NCBI GenBank assembly: GCA_003612335.1
Contig: RAYO01000003.1
Coordinates: 1 to 43,899, forward strand
Direction of reading: 5' to 3'
DNA length: 43,899 bases
From: a bacterium 1xD42-67
GTDB lineage: Bacteria; Bacillota; Clostridia; Oscillospirales; Oscillospiraceae
Shown: piece by piece, positions 32,815 to 39,987 of the stretch
Numbering within the stretch: the first letter of the stretch is position 1
Layout: each line of letters starts with the position of its first letter
The notes under the pieces: model-generated
Seen by the model: only the letters and a program-made list of their open reading frames with translations
The model's database searches: none
Told to the model about the DNA's origin: nothing
Position numbers and translations under genes: made by a program

Positions 32815-34083
32815 CGGCTGGGCCTGGATGGTCTGTTTCTCCACATCCTGGGTCTGGACGGTGATCTTTTCCATCAGTTCCACGATGCCGGGGCGCTCCT
32901 CCGCCTCCAGATAGGTCGCGGTGATGACGAAGAGGGAGGGGCCGGTGATGACCTCCGCCCGGACCTGGAAGTAGGGCCACTCCTTGTCGTCCATCTCCCG
33001 CCAGCCGTACCGGATGGCGCCCCCCTTGATCTCATGCTCGGTCAGGTCGTTGTCGTCCTTGAGTATCGGGGTGAAGACGGCCTCGCCCTGGCCCATCCGG
33101 TAGCCGTTCACCCGCCAGATGGGGCTGTGGCTGGAGATATCCGCCCACTTGTCACAGCCCTTTCCGTCCTTCCACTGCTCCCGCTCATAGCGGTAGCTGC
33201 CGGGGAGGGTGAGGCGCAGCGCGCCGATGGGGCAGGTGACCAGCCCCTTCCGGTAGCCGGGTGCAAACTCCTCCTCCAGCTCCGGTCCCTTGGGCAGGGC
33301 GGGAGCCCGGCGGGCCAGCTGGCAGATCTCCTCGTAGGCCCTCCGGGGCAGGGGGAGGGACGGGTCCAGCTGCGCAGCCATCTCCAGGTTTTTGCAGATG
33401 TCCTCATTGATGCCGGCGTCCTCCTCATGCCGGGAGGAGGGGGCGAAGTAACACAGCTCCCACAGAAGGTTCAGGGCGACCTGCCGGTCATAGAGGGCGT
33501 CCCGCCTGCCGGGGTGATACCACAGGAAGAACCGCTCTGCCAGGGCCTGGATGCCCTGGTCTTCCACCGTCTCCTTCATCCACTTGGCGGAGAAGCGGCC
33601 CACTGGGGTGACCACCGTGCCGGGCACGTCCTCGGGCATATAGGAGTCGATGTCCCAGCACATACACACGCTGGAGTGGTCCTCCCCGAACTGACCGGTC
33701 AGCACGTCCACCATGGTGTTCAGCCAGGGATGGAAGTGCTCTCGGAGCATCCGGTCAAAATCCCGGTGCTGGTAATACTCCGTCTCGTCCTCTACGGTCA
33801 GGTTTTTCAGTCCCAGACTGTCCAGCACCTCCACCGCGGCCTTGTGCAGACCGGGGCCGGCGGGGGTGGAGACGCACTCCCCCGCTACAGTCCACTGTCC
33901 AAACAGGCCGCTCTCCTTCTTCCAGGTCATGTATACCCGGCCGTCCAGGGGACACAGGCTGATGCTCAGCCCGTCCTCCCGATGATAGAGGCCGTAATAC
34001 CGCTCGTCCGCCAGCTTTTGGGCTGCGGCGATCAGGGCCTCCGGTTTTTTCACCCTTCCGGTGAAGGTGAATCCGATGCTCAT
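32812..34083 (-). CDS. Unknown paralogous protein, downstream copy
   Basis: 423-aa protein, tandem paralogue of the 422-aa gene immediately upstream on the same strand. Both begin MSIG.TFTG and share CVSTPAG.GLH.AAVE.LD, LTVEDET..(F/Y)QHRDF, DTVVTP-type segments (here VPGTVVTPVGRF), and PGYRKGLVT..(I/V)GALRL. A final ~140-residue unit (GYRKGLVT onward) may be a PsbP/Mog1-like sheet domain; this is a guess. No signal or membrane segment. AAGGAGCG precedes the ATG. Its stop lies within a palindromic repeat, and its last residues (IQAQP) parallel those of the other copy (VQAQK). Confidence 0.8.
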   Translation of the reverse strand: MSIGFTFTGRVKKPEALIAAAQKLADERYYGLYHREDGLSISLCPLDGRVYMTWKKESGLFGQWTVAGECVSTPAGPGLHKAAVEVLDSLGLKNLTVEDETEYYQHRDFDRMLREHFHPWLNTMVDVLTGQFGEDHSSVCMCWDIDSYMPEDVPGTVVTPVGRFSAKWMKETVEDQGIQALAERFFLWYHPGRRDALYDRQVALNLLWELCYFAPSSRHEEDAGINEDICKNLEMAAQLDPSLPLPRRAYEEICQLARRAPALPKGPELEEEFAPGYRKGLVTCPIGALRLTLPGSYRYEREQWKDGKGCDKWADISSHSPIWRVNGYRMGQGEAVFTPILKDDNDLTEHEIKGGAIRYGWREMDDKEWPYFQVRAEVITGPSLFVITATYLEAEERPGIVELMEKITVQTQDVEKQTIQAQP

Positions 34084-34102
34084 ATCTCAACGCTCCTTGT
34101 CA

Positions 34103-35371
34103 TCATTTCTGGGCCTGGACCGTCTCCTTCCGGGCGGCGGTGCTGACCACCTGGATGCGGCCGATCAGCTCCGCCGCTGGGCCCAGCTGGCTGGGGTCGG
34201 TGCAGGCCGCGGTGAGGAAATAGAGGCAGGGCCCGGCGATCGCCTCACACTCCGCCAGATAAAGGGTCTGACCATCCTCACGGACGTCCCGCCAGCCCCA
34301 CCGCAGGGCGCCGCCCTTCAGGGCCCGGCCCTCCACGCCGTGGAGGGCGTCCAGGCGGCCGGAGAACTGGGCCTCTCCCTCCCGCGCCCGGTAGGCGCTC
34401 ACCCGCCAGACCGGGCTGTCAGAGGAGGCGTCGCTCCAGCGGTGGGCGCCGCCTCCCGTCTCCCAGGGCTCCCAGTCGTAGCGGTATATGCCGGGCAGGA
34501 CGAGGCGCAGGGCCCCCACCGCATGGGTGACCAGGCCCTTCCGATAGCCGGGGGAGAACTCCTCCTGGAGCTCAGGGCCCTGGGGCAGCGCGGGCTCCCG
34601 TCCTGCCAGGGCGCACACCTCCTCATAGGCTGCCCGGGGCAGGGGGAGGGAGGGGCTCATCTGGGCCGCCCGCTCCAGGTCGTCCAGGATGGCGGAGTTG
34701 ACGGCGGCGTCCTCCGCGCTGCGGCAGGAGGGGGCAAAACAGCACCGCTCCCACAGGGCGTTGATGGCTCGGTTGCGGTAGAAGCGGGCATCCCGGACCC
34801 GGCCGTCCCAGAGGAAGAAGCGGCTGGCCAGGGCCTGGATCCCCTCCTGCTCCACCAGGTCCGCCAGCTCCCCCAGGCGGAACCGGCCCATGGGGGTGAC
34901 CACCGTGTCCGGGATATCCTCCGGGGCGTACTGCTCCAGATCCCAGCACAGCTGCATCCCGGAAGCCCCCTTGCCCTGCTCCCGGCGGCACACCTCCACC
35001 AGGGTCCTCAGCCAGGGGTAGAAGTGTTCCTCCTTCATCCGCTGGAAGTCCCGGTGCTGGAAGAACCCCGTCTCATCCTCCACGGTCAGGGCCCGGATGG
35101 GCAGGCGGTCCAGCAGCTCCACCGCCGCCCGGTGGAGCCCCGCCCCGGCGGGGGTGGACACACAGCTCCCCCGGACCAGCCAGGGGCCCGCCGGGTCCCC
35201 TTCGGGGCGCCAGAGGATATCCACCTCGCCCCCCAGGGAACACAGGACCGCCTTCAGCCCCGTCTCCCCCGCGCCCAGGCGGTAGTCCCGCTCCTGGGCC
35301 AGGGCCTTTGCCGCCTCCAGCAGAGCCTGGGGGCTGTCTATCTTTCCGGTGAATGTTAAGCCGATGCTCAT
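34103..35371 (-). CDS. Unknown paralogous protein, upstream copy
   Basis: 422-aa paralogue of the 32812-34083 gene, 19 bases before it, from a local duplication. Shared blocks run the full length, including the central WDLEQYAPEDIPDTVVTP region and the alpha-helical LPLPRAAYEEVCALAGREPA. Not recognised as a named family. The start at 35371 has AAGGAGGAGATC; the frame's opening at 35425 lies in a palindrome and lacks a ribosome site. Third gene of the array counted from the far end; the divergence between the copies suggests an old duplication. Confidence 0.8.
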   Translation of the reverse strand: MSIGLTFTGKIDSPQALLEAAKALAQERDYRLGAGETGLKAVLCSLGGEVDILWRPEGDPAGPWLVRGSCVSTPAGAGLHRAAVELLDRLPIRALTVEDETGFFQHRDFQRMKEEHFYPWLRTLVEVCRREQGKGASGMQLCWDLEQYAPEDIPDTVVTPMGRFRLGELADLVEQEGIQALASRFFLWDGRVRDARFYRNRAINALWERCCFAPSCRSAEDAAVNSAILDDLERAAQMSPSLPLPRAAYEEVCALAGREPALPQGPELQEEFSPGYRKGLVTHAVGALRLVLPGIYRYDWEPWETGGGAHRWSDASSDSPVWRVSAYRAREGEAQFSGRLDALHGVEGRALKGGALRWGWRDVREDGQTLYLAECEAIAGPCLYFLTAACTDPSQLGPAAELIGRIQVVSTAARKETVQAQK

Positions 35372-35392
35372 GGCGATCTCCTCCTTGGTGTG

Positions 35393-35421
35393 TCCTTTCC
35401 TTTTTTCAAAAAAGGAAAGGA
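35393..35421. repeat. Perfect hairpin between the 505-aa and 422-aa genes
   Basis: TCCTTTCCTTTTTT and its reverse complement flank a single C, giving 14-bp arms; outer bases CCTTGG / CCAAAGG extend it imperfectly. Minus-strand transcription is not followed by a T-run, so it is unlikely to be an efficient terminator. Confidence 0.75.
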
Positions 35422-35461
35422 CCAAAGGAAAAAATATCTGGAAAAACTTCGGTTTCCCCCT

Positions 35462-36979
35462 CTACTCCTCGTCCGGCTGCTTCAGTCCGATTCCATTCAC
35501 ATCAAAGCGGAAGGTGTGGAAAGCGGCCCATTCCACCGGGGCCCCGGCGAAGACCTCCACCGCCGCGTCCAGCAGGGTCCTCAGGTCCCAGGCGATGAAG
35601 TCCAGATAGCCGTAGCAGGTGCCGGTGGCTCCGCCGGTGAAGGTGACGATCCCCTCGCCGCACCGGGCCTCGATGGCCTGTTCCAGCTGGTCCCGCAGGT
35701 CCAGGATCTCCTTCCGGTCCACCCCGTCCAGGGGATAGTAGAAGAAGCCGGGCACCACCCCGTCCCGGTGAAGGCGGTCCATAAAGTAGTCGTCTCTTTG
35801 GAAATAGTACTTGAGCAGGGGCACGCAGCAGGTCACCCCCACATACACATCGGCCCGCAGGGGCCAGTCCTCCTCCTCGCTGGGCTTGCCCTTATAGGCG
35901 GTGTACCGCTCTCCGGCCAGCTCCGGGTCGTTGGCCTGGGGCCAGCCCTCCGGGTCCACCTCTGTGGACACAAAGTCGGCCAGCTGGTCCAGAGTCATGG
36001 CCGGCCCCTCCGCCGGGGCGGCCAGGATGTCCAGATAGTCCACATACCGCATGGCGGCCAGCTCCCCCAGGGACTGGTCCAGCAGGATGTAGATCATGTG
36101 ATAGACCTGGTCCTGGTCCTCCTTCCACAGGGGGGCCAGCTTTTCGCAGTACAGCCGCAGGCCCACGCCGTTGTCCTCGGTCTTCTCCGCCCACACCTGG
36201 ACGTCCTCGGGGGTGATATCCTGGCCGTTCATCCGCAGGCCGAAGCCGCTGCTCTGGGCGCGGCCCACCAGGATATTCCACTTGTCCAGCAGCTCTTTTG
36301 GGGCGCGCTTCTGGAAGTAGGCCAGCTGGAACAGCCGGGTCCGGTCCCCCTCGGGGACCAGGATCAGCTCGTATTTCTCCCCGTTGTGGCCCAGCTCAAA
36401 GGCCACGTCGGCGAAGGCGGGGGAGAGCAGCTCGGTACACCGGTCCACCAGCTCCCGGCCCACCGCCTCCCGGTCCTCCTGGTCCATCAGGGCCCGCAGT
36501 TCCCCCTCACCGGCCAGGAAGGAGCTCCAGCCCTCCTCGGTCCGTACCCGGAAGGGCTTCACCCCCAAAGGCGCGGCCAGGCTCCGCTGGCAGCGGTCGA
36601 TCATCTCCAGGGTGTCCTCGTCGCCGGGGCGGCCCTCCAGGGCCTTCTCGAAGTAAGGCAGGGCCAGATTCTCCTGGTCCAGGTAGAAGTAGGCATAGGC
36701 CAGCCGGAAGTTCCAGGTGTGGGCCACGTCCGGGTCACGCTCCACCGCCTCCTCCAGCTGGTCCTCCAGGGAGAGGAGCAGGTCCACCGCCCGCTGATAC
36801 AGGGGCCGGTCCTCCGGCGGCATCAGATCGATAGCCAGGTTGTTGTAGGCCCGGGCCAGGGCGCTGATGAGGCCGAAGTCCAGTGCCTCCTCGGGCAGGG
36901 CCTCGATGGCGTCGATGATCTCCTGGTATTTGTCCTCCTCGTTCCACTGCTCCAGCTGGTTTAAAAGATCCTGATTCAT
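35462..36979 (-). CDS. TPR-containing protein of unknown function
   Basis: 505-aa cytosolic protein. The N-terminus (MNQDLLNQLEQWNEEDKYQE) and ALARAYNNLAIDLM, with FRLAYAYFYLDQENLALPYF, are TPR helices similar to those of the SUFU gene at 30153. From ~residue 150 on it is a different, non-SUFU region rich in Asp/Glu/Leu: FADVAFELGHNGEKYELILV, then GVGLRLYCEKLAPLW, and WPLRADVYVGVTCCVPLLKY. It ends FDVNGIGLKQPDEE. No catalytic motif. The start has GGAAGGAGAACG. First gene of the array, with a possible extended -10 promoter ahead. Confidence 0.8.
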   Translation of the reverse strand: MNQDLLNQLEQWNEEDKYQEIIDAIEALPEEALDFGLISALARAYNNLAIDLMPPEDRPLYQRAVDLLLSLEDQLEEAVERDPDVAHTWNFRLAYAYFYLDQENLALPYFEKALEGRPGDEDTLEMIDRCQRSLAAPLGVKPFRVRTEEGWSSFLAGEGELRALMDQEDREAVGRELVDRCTELLSPAFADVAFELGHNGEKYELILVPEGDRTRLFQLAYFQKRAPKELLDKWNILVGRAQSSGFGLRMNGQDITPEDVQVWAEKTEDNGVGLRLYCEKLAPLWKEDQDQVYHMIYILLDQSLGELAAMRYVDYLDILAAPAEGPAMTLDQLADFVSTEVDPEGWPQANDPELAGERYTAYKGKPSEEEDWPLRADVYVGVTCCVPLLKYYFQRDDYFMDRLHRDGVVPGFFYYPLDGVDRKEILDLRDQLEQAIEARCGEGIVTFTGGATGTCYGYLDFIAWDLRTLLDAAVEVFAGAPVEWAAFHTFRFDVNGIGLKQPDEE

Positions 36980-37007
36980 AAGTCGTTCTCCTTCCAGGTC
37001 GAGTGTG

Positions 37008-37019
37008 TGTATTCTATCA
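37008..37019 (-). promoter_or_regulatory. Possible extended -10 promoter of the immunity-like array
   Basis: Minus strand TGATAGAAT (-10 TAGAAT at 37016-37011 with TG extension) lies ~32 bases before the 505-aa gene; the -35 region is poor (GTTTTA). This is the only clear promoter-like sequence before the five-gene array. Confidence 0.4.
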
Positions 37020-37047
37020 CAGGTGCTGTCCTATAAAACGGACTTTT

Positions 37048-37680
37048 TCACTCTGTGCCAAGGGCGTTCCGCTCCCGGAAATAGCCCTCGGCGCAGTAGA
37101 TGGCGGCGGCGGGGTTGTGGCCCGTGGCCCGGTCCTTTGCCACCAGGGTAGTGACCGGGGCATCACAGTATTTGTAGAAGAGGGAGTCGTGGCCCACGCA
37201 CAGCCCCAGGCAGATGTTGAACTGGGTCTGGGCCCGGTTCAGCAGCTTGGCCTGGGCGATGGGGTCGCACATGACCTCCCGGGTGCCCGGGCGCAGGTGG
37301 AGCTCCTCCGGCACCCCCGCCCTAGCCTTGGGGATGGAGCCCGTCTTGCAGGCCACCGACACCACCTGAAAGCCCTGGTCCCGGAGGATCCGGTCCACGA
37401 CGGCGGCCTCTTTCCGCAGGCCCACGCAGAAGCCCATCCCCAGACGGACATATCCCATCCGGCGGGCGAACTCGGCCACCTCCCGCAGGCGGGGCCAGCG
37501 GCAGTAGCCCAGGGCCTTGATGGCGGTGCTGGTGAGGAAAAAGTCGTGATTCTCCGGTGCCAGATACTCCTGGAAGACCTCCTCGAAGAAGTCCGGATCG
37601 TGCATGGGACAGTTCTTAGGCATCTTGTCCAGCTCGCCGGACTTGCAGGCCAGAACGGCACATTGGGCGCAGGTGAACAT
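37048..37680 (-). CDS. DUF1847 cysteine-rich protein
   Basis: 210-aa protein of the DUF1847 family, unknown function, probably metal-binding. N-terminal cysteines (CAQCAVLAC, then NCPMHD) and later GFCVGL, SVACKTGS, DPIAQAKLLNRAQTQFNICL and GHDSLFYKYCDAPVTTLVAK are family-typical. AAAGGAGC precedes the ATG. Starts 16 bases after the fumarase beta subunit, so it is the last gene of that operon. It may serve an Fe-S or metal-related role, but this is inference. Confidence 0.88.
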   Translation of the reverse strand: MFTCAQCAVLACKSGELDKMPKNCPMHDPDFFEEVFQEYLAPENHDFFLTSTAIKALGYCRWPRLREVAEFARRMGYVRLGMGFCVGLRKEAAVVDRILRDQGFQVVSVACKTGSIPKARAGVPEELHLRPGTREVMCDPIAQAKLLNRAQTQFNICLGLCVGHDSLFYKYCDAPVTTLVAKDRATGHNPAAAIYCAEGYFRERNALGTE

Positions 37681-37696
37681 GGGGACAGCTCCTTTC

Positions 37697-38251
37697 TTAC
37701 AGACTGTTCAGGTAGGCGGCGGGGCCGCTCTCGTAGAGGTCGCCGCCGTGGGCGTCCAGGATGACGGTGAGGGGCATATCCTCCACCACCAGGCGGCGCA
37801 CCGCCTCACAGCCCAGGTCCTCCCAGCAGATGATCTCCAGCTCCTTCACGCTGGCGGCCATCAGAGCTCCGGCGCCCCCCAGAGCGGCCAGGTAGACCGC
37901 GCCGTTGCGGACCACCGCCTCCTTGACGGCCCTGTTCCGGGCTCCCTTGCCGATCATGACCGCCTGCCCCAGGTCCAGCAACCGGGGGGAGCAGGCGTCC
38001 ATCCGGCCGCTGGTGGTGGGCCCGGCGGAGCCGATCGTCTCCCCTGGCCGCTCCGGGGTGGGGCCCACGTAATACAAAGCGGAGCCCTCCACCGGGAAGG
38101 GCAGGGCCTCCCCCCGGTCCAGCAGTTCCATCATCCGCCCGTGGGCGGCGTCCCGGGCGGTGTACACTACCCCGGACAGCAGCACCGTGTCCCCCGCCCT
38201 CAGGGGGGCCAGATCCTCCCGGGTGACGGGAGCGGTCAGCCGATATCGCAT
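37697..38251 (-). CDS. Class I fumarate hydratase (or tartrate dehydratase), beta subunit
   Basis: 184-aa beta subunit of an Fe-S hydro-lyase interconverting fumarate and malate (TtdB/FumA C-terminal type). Visible motifs: LLSGVVYTARDAAHGRM, YYVGPTPERPGE, GSAGPTTSGRMD and VMIGKGARNRAVKEA, which are strongly conserved in the family. CGGAGGT precedes the ATG, whose first base immediately follows the alpha-subunit stop. Fumarase is more likely than tartrate dehydratase by central-metabolism context only. Confidence 0.93.
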   Translation of the reverse strand: MRYRLTAPVTREDLAPLRAGDTVLLSGVVYTARDAAHGRMMELLDRGEALPFPVEGSALYYVGPTPERPGETIGSAGPTTSGRMDACSPRLLDLGQAVMIGKGARNRAVKEAVVRNGAVYLAALGGAGALMAASVKELEIICWEDLGCEAVRRLVVEDMPLTVILDAHGGDLYESGPAAYLNSL

Positions 38252-39091
38252 CTACATTACCTCCGTTGCTCTCCGGGTGACGTGACAGCTCACGTTCACC
38301 GCCACGGGCAGGCCGGCCACATGGGTGGGGGCGGTCTCGATGGCCAGGCCCAGGCAGGTGGTCCTGCCGCCGAAGCCCTGGGGACCGATGCCCAAGGCGT
38401 TGATCTCCTCCAGCAGCTCGTCCTCCAGCTTTTCATAGAAGGGGTCGGGGTTGGGCTCGTCCAGGGGACGGAGGAGGGCGTGCTTGGCCAGGGCGGCCAC
38501 CTTGTCGAAGGATCCGCCGATCCCGATGCCCAGCACCACCGGCGGACAGGGGTCGGGCCCGGCCAGCCGGACCGTCTCCACCACGAACTCCTTCACGCCC
38601 TCTGCCCCGTCGGCGGGCTTGAGCATGGCCAGACGGCTCTTGTTCTCCGATCCGAAGCCCTTAGGGACCACAGTGATGGCGCACCTGTCCCCGGGGACGA
38701 TACGCACGGTGATCGAGGCCGGGGCATTATCCCCTGTGTTGACCCTCCGGAGGGGGTCGGCTACGATGGACTTGCGCAGATAGCCCTCCCCGTAGCCTTG
38801 GCGGACCCCCGCATGGATGGCCTCTTCAAGATCTCCATCGATGTGGACCTCCTGGCCCAGCTCCACGAAGACGCAGGCCATGCCCGTGTCCTGACAGATG
38901 GGCAGGCCCCTCTCCCAGGCCAGATCCTGGTTCTGCCGGAGCAGGCTCAGCGTCTCCTCAGCCAGAGGCCAGGGCTCGGTGTGCTGGGCCAGTTCCAGGG
39001 CGCGGTCCACGTCCTCGGGCAGGAGGGTGTTGGCCCGGATGCACAGCCGGGCCACGGCGGCGGCGATCTCAGGGGCAGGGATGGTCCTCAT
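38252..39091 (-). CDS. Class I fumarate hydratase (or tartrate dehydratase), alpha subunit
   Basis: 279-aa alpha subunit holding the 4Fe-4S cluster. Candidate ligands are Cys66 (LPICQDTGMACVFVELG), Cys182 (PDPCPPVVLGIGIGGS) and Cys246 (GGRTTCLGLAIE); KGFGSENKS is another conserved motif. Oxygen-sensitive enzyme, fitting an anaerobe. Its stop abuts the start of the beta subunit. GAAAGGAAG precedes the ATG; an almost consensus promoter lies ~40 bases upstream. Confidence 0.94.
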   Translation of the reverse strand: MRTIPAPEIAAAVARLCIRANTLLPEDVDRALELAQHTEPWPLAEETLSLLRQNQDLAWERGLPICQDTGMACVFVELGQEVHIDGDLEEAIHAGVRQGYGEGYLRKSIVADPLRRVNTGDNAPASITVRIVPGDRCAITVVPKGFGSENKSRLAMLKPADGAEGVKEFVVETVRLAGPDPCPPVVLGIGIGGSFDKVAALAKHALLRPLDEPNPDPFYEKLEDELLEEINALGIGPQGFGGRTTCLGLAIETAPTHVAGLPVAVNVSCHVTRRATEVM

Positions 39092-39126
39092 GGCGGGTCT
39101 TCCTTTCTCTCATCATGATCTCCCTT

Positions 39127-39155
39127 ATTCTACCACAGCTACAGGGCGCTTTCAA
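39127..39155 (-). promoter_or_regulatory. Promoter of the fumarase operon
   Basis: Minus strand TTGAAA (39155-39150), 17-bp spacer, TAGAAT (39132-39127). Confidence 0.78.
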
Positions 39156-39156
39156 C

Positions 39157-39194
39157 AAAAAAACGCCTGTGTCCAGTTCCGGACACAGGCGTTT
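39157..39194 (-). terminator. Strong terminator upstream of the fumarase operon
   Basis: Perfect 14-bp stem (AAACGCCTGTGTCC / GGACACAGGCGTTT) followed on the minus strand by seven Ts. It lies before the fum promoter, so it cannot be its attenuator; no minus-strand gene ends nearby. It may insulate the operon from leftward transcription arriving from the SLH side. Confidence 0.8.
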
Positions 39195-39250
39195 GGGCGC
39201 AGTGCGCCCCCATTCCCATTAAATGTATGGGAACGTCCCCCTTTCCCCTC
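39194..39250 (+). repeat. 57-bp duplicated leader (right copy)
   Basis: Exact inverted copy of 4607-4663, upstream of the right tail-like gene. Contains the GGGCGCAGTGCGCCC palindrome and, at 39213-39233, the TTCCCAT / ATGGGAA dyad with a 7-base spacer. No convincing sigma-A hexamer pair is visible, so this conserved block probably includes the promoter or a regulatory leader of an unusual type. Confidence 0.88.
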
Positions 39251-39302
39251 TTGCCCGCCAGGGACAGAGGGCGCATCCCCTCGATAAAAAGGAGGAACTA
39301 CT

Positions 39303-39917
39303 ATGGAAAAAACGAAATACTACCAGCTGAACCAGTGGGCGGCGGGGGACAAGGTCCAGCGCATCGACTTCAACGCCGACAACGCCAAGATCGACGCCGC
39401 GCTCCGCACCAACGCCAACGCCATCGCCGCAGAGGTCTCCGCCCGGACGGCGGCGGTCTCTGCGGAGGTCACCGCACGGGAAAAGGCCGTCTCTGCGGAG
39501 GTCACCGCCCGGACGGCGGCGGTCGCCGCTCTGGAGGACAAGACCAAGCTCCACACCATCCTCACCCACTACGTCCGGTCGTCTTCCGCACAGCAGTCCA
39601 TCGACCTCTCCAGCGTGCGCTGGAGCCAGTGGCGGCAGATCTATCTGCTGGTCCAGCTGAGCGGCACCGGTGTGTGCGAATGCGGCTTCAACAGCATGAA
39701 GAACTTTTTCAGCGTCACTCTGGATGGGGAAAAATACTGCATCGCCCTGACGCCCCTGTATGACACGTCTATGAAGATCTGCGGCCTGCTCAGCGGCCCG
39801 AGATACGAGCTGGTGAAGAGCTCCCAGACCTATGGCGATATCCAGTCTTTGCTCCTGTACCCCCCCTCCGGCAGCTCCATCTCCTCCGGGACCATCACCC
39901 TCAAGGGCGTTAAGTGA
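39303..39917 (+). CDS. Phage-tail-like small protein (right paralogue)
   Basis: 204-aa paralogue of the 3980-4552 protein. AAAAAGGAGG precedes ATG at 39303. Residues ~4-33 are almost identical to the left copy (KTKYYQLNQWAAGDKVQRID); DNA at 39327-39394 is identical to 4461-4528 inverted. Next comes a coiled coil made of three 11-residue repeats (AEVSARTAAVS type, about 43-75), absent in the left copy. The C-terminal domain (from ~90) is unrelated to the left one and looks beta-rich. This is the pattern of a conserved base with exchangeable tip. Function unknown; tail-fibre-like by resemblance. Confidence 0.75.
   Translation: MEKTKYYQLNQWAAGDKVQRIDFNADNAKIDAALRTNANAIAAEVSARTAAVSAEVTAREKAVSAEVTARTAAVAALEDKTKLHTILTHYVRSSSAQQSIDLSSVRWSQWRQIYLLVQLSGTGVCECGFNSMKNFFSVTLDGEKYCIALTPLYDTSMKICGLLSGPRYELVKSSQTYGDIQSLLLYPPSGSSISSGTITLKGVK
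39429..39527 (+). repeat. Three 33-bp tandem repeats in the tail-like gene
   Basis: Units at 39429-39461, 39462-39494 and 39495-39527 share GCGGAGGTC.CCGC.CGG and GTC..., encoding three copies of an 11-residue coiled-coil unit. Copies 1 and 3 are closest in their second half; copy 2 has AAAAGGCC in the middle. Confidence 0.8.
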
Positions 39918-39924
39918 TAAGGAT

Positions 39925-39950
39925 GCCCCCGGGCCTTACGGCCCGGGGGC
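39925..39950 (+). terminator. Hairpin between the right tail-like and SLH genes
   Basis: 11-bp perfect stem (GCCCCCGGGCC / GGCCCGGGGGC) with TTAC loop, between two converging genes. No strong T-run on either side, so termination is plausible but not certain. Confidence 0.6.
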
Positions 39951-39987
39951 GTTGTGCGTAGTGTCTAGATCTCGATACCTTCTGGGC

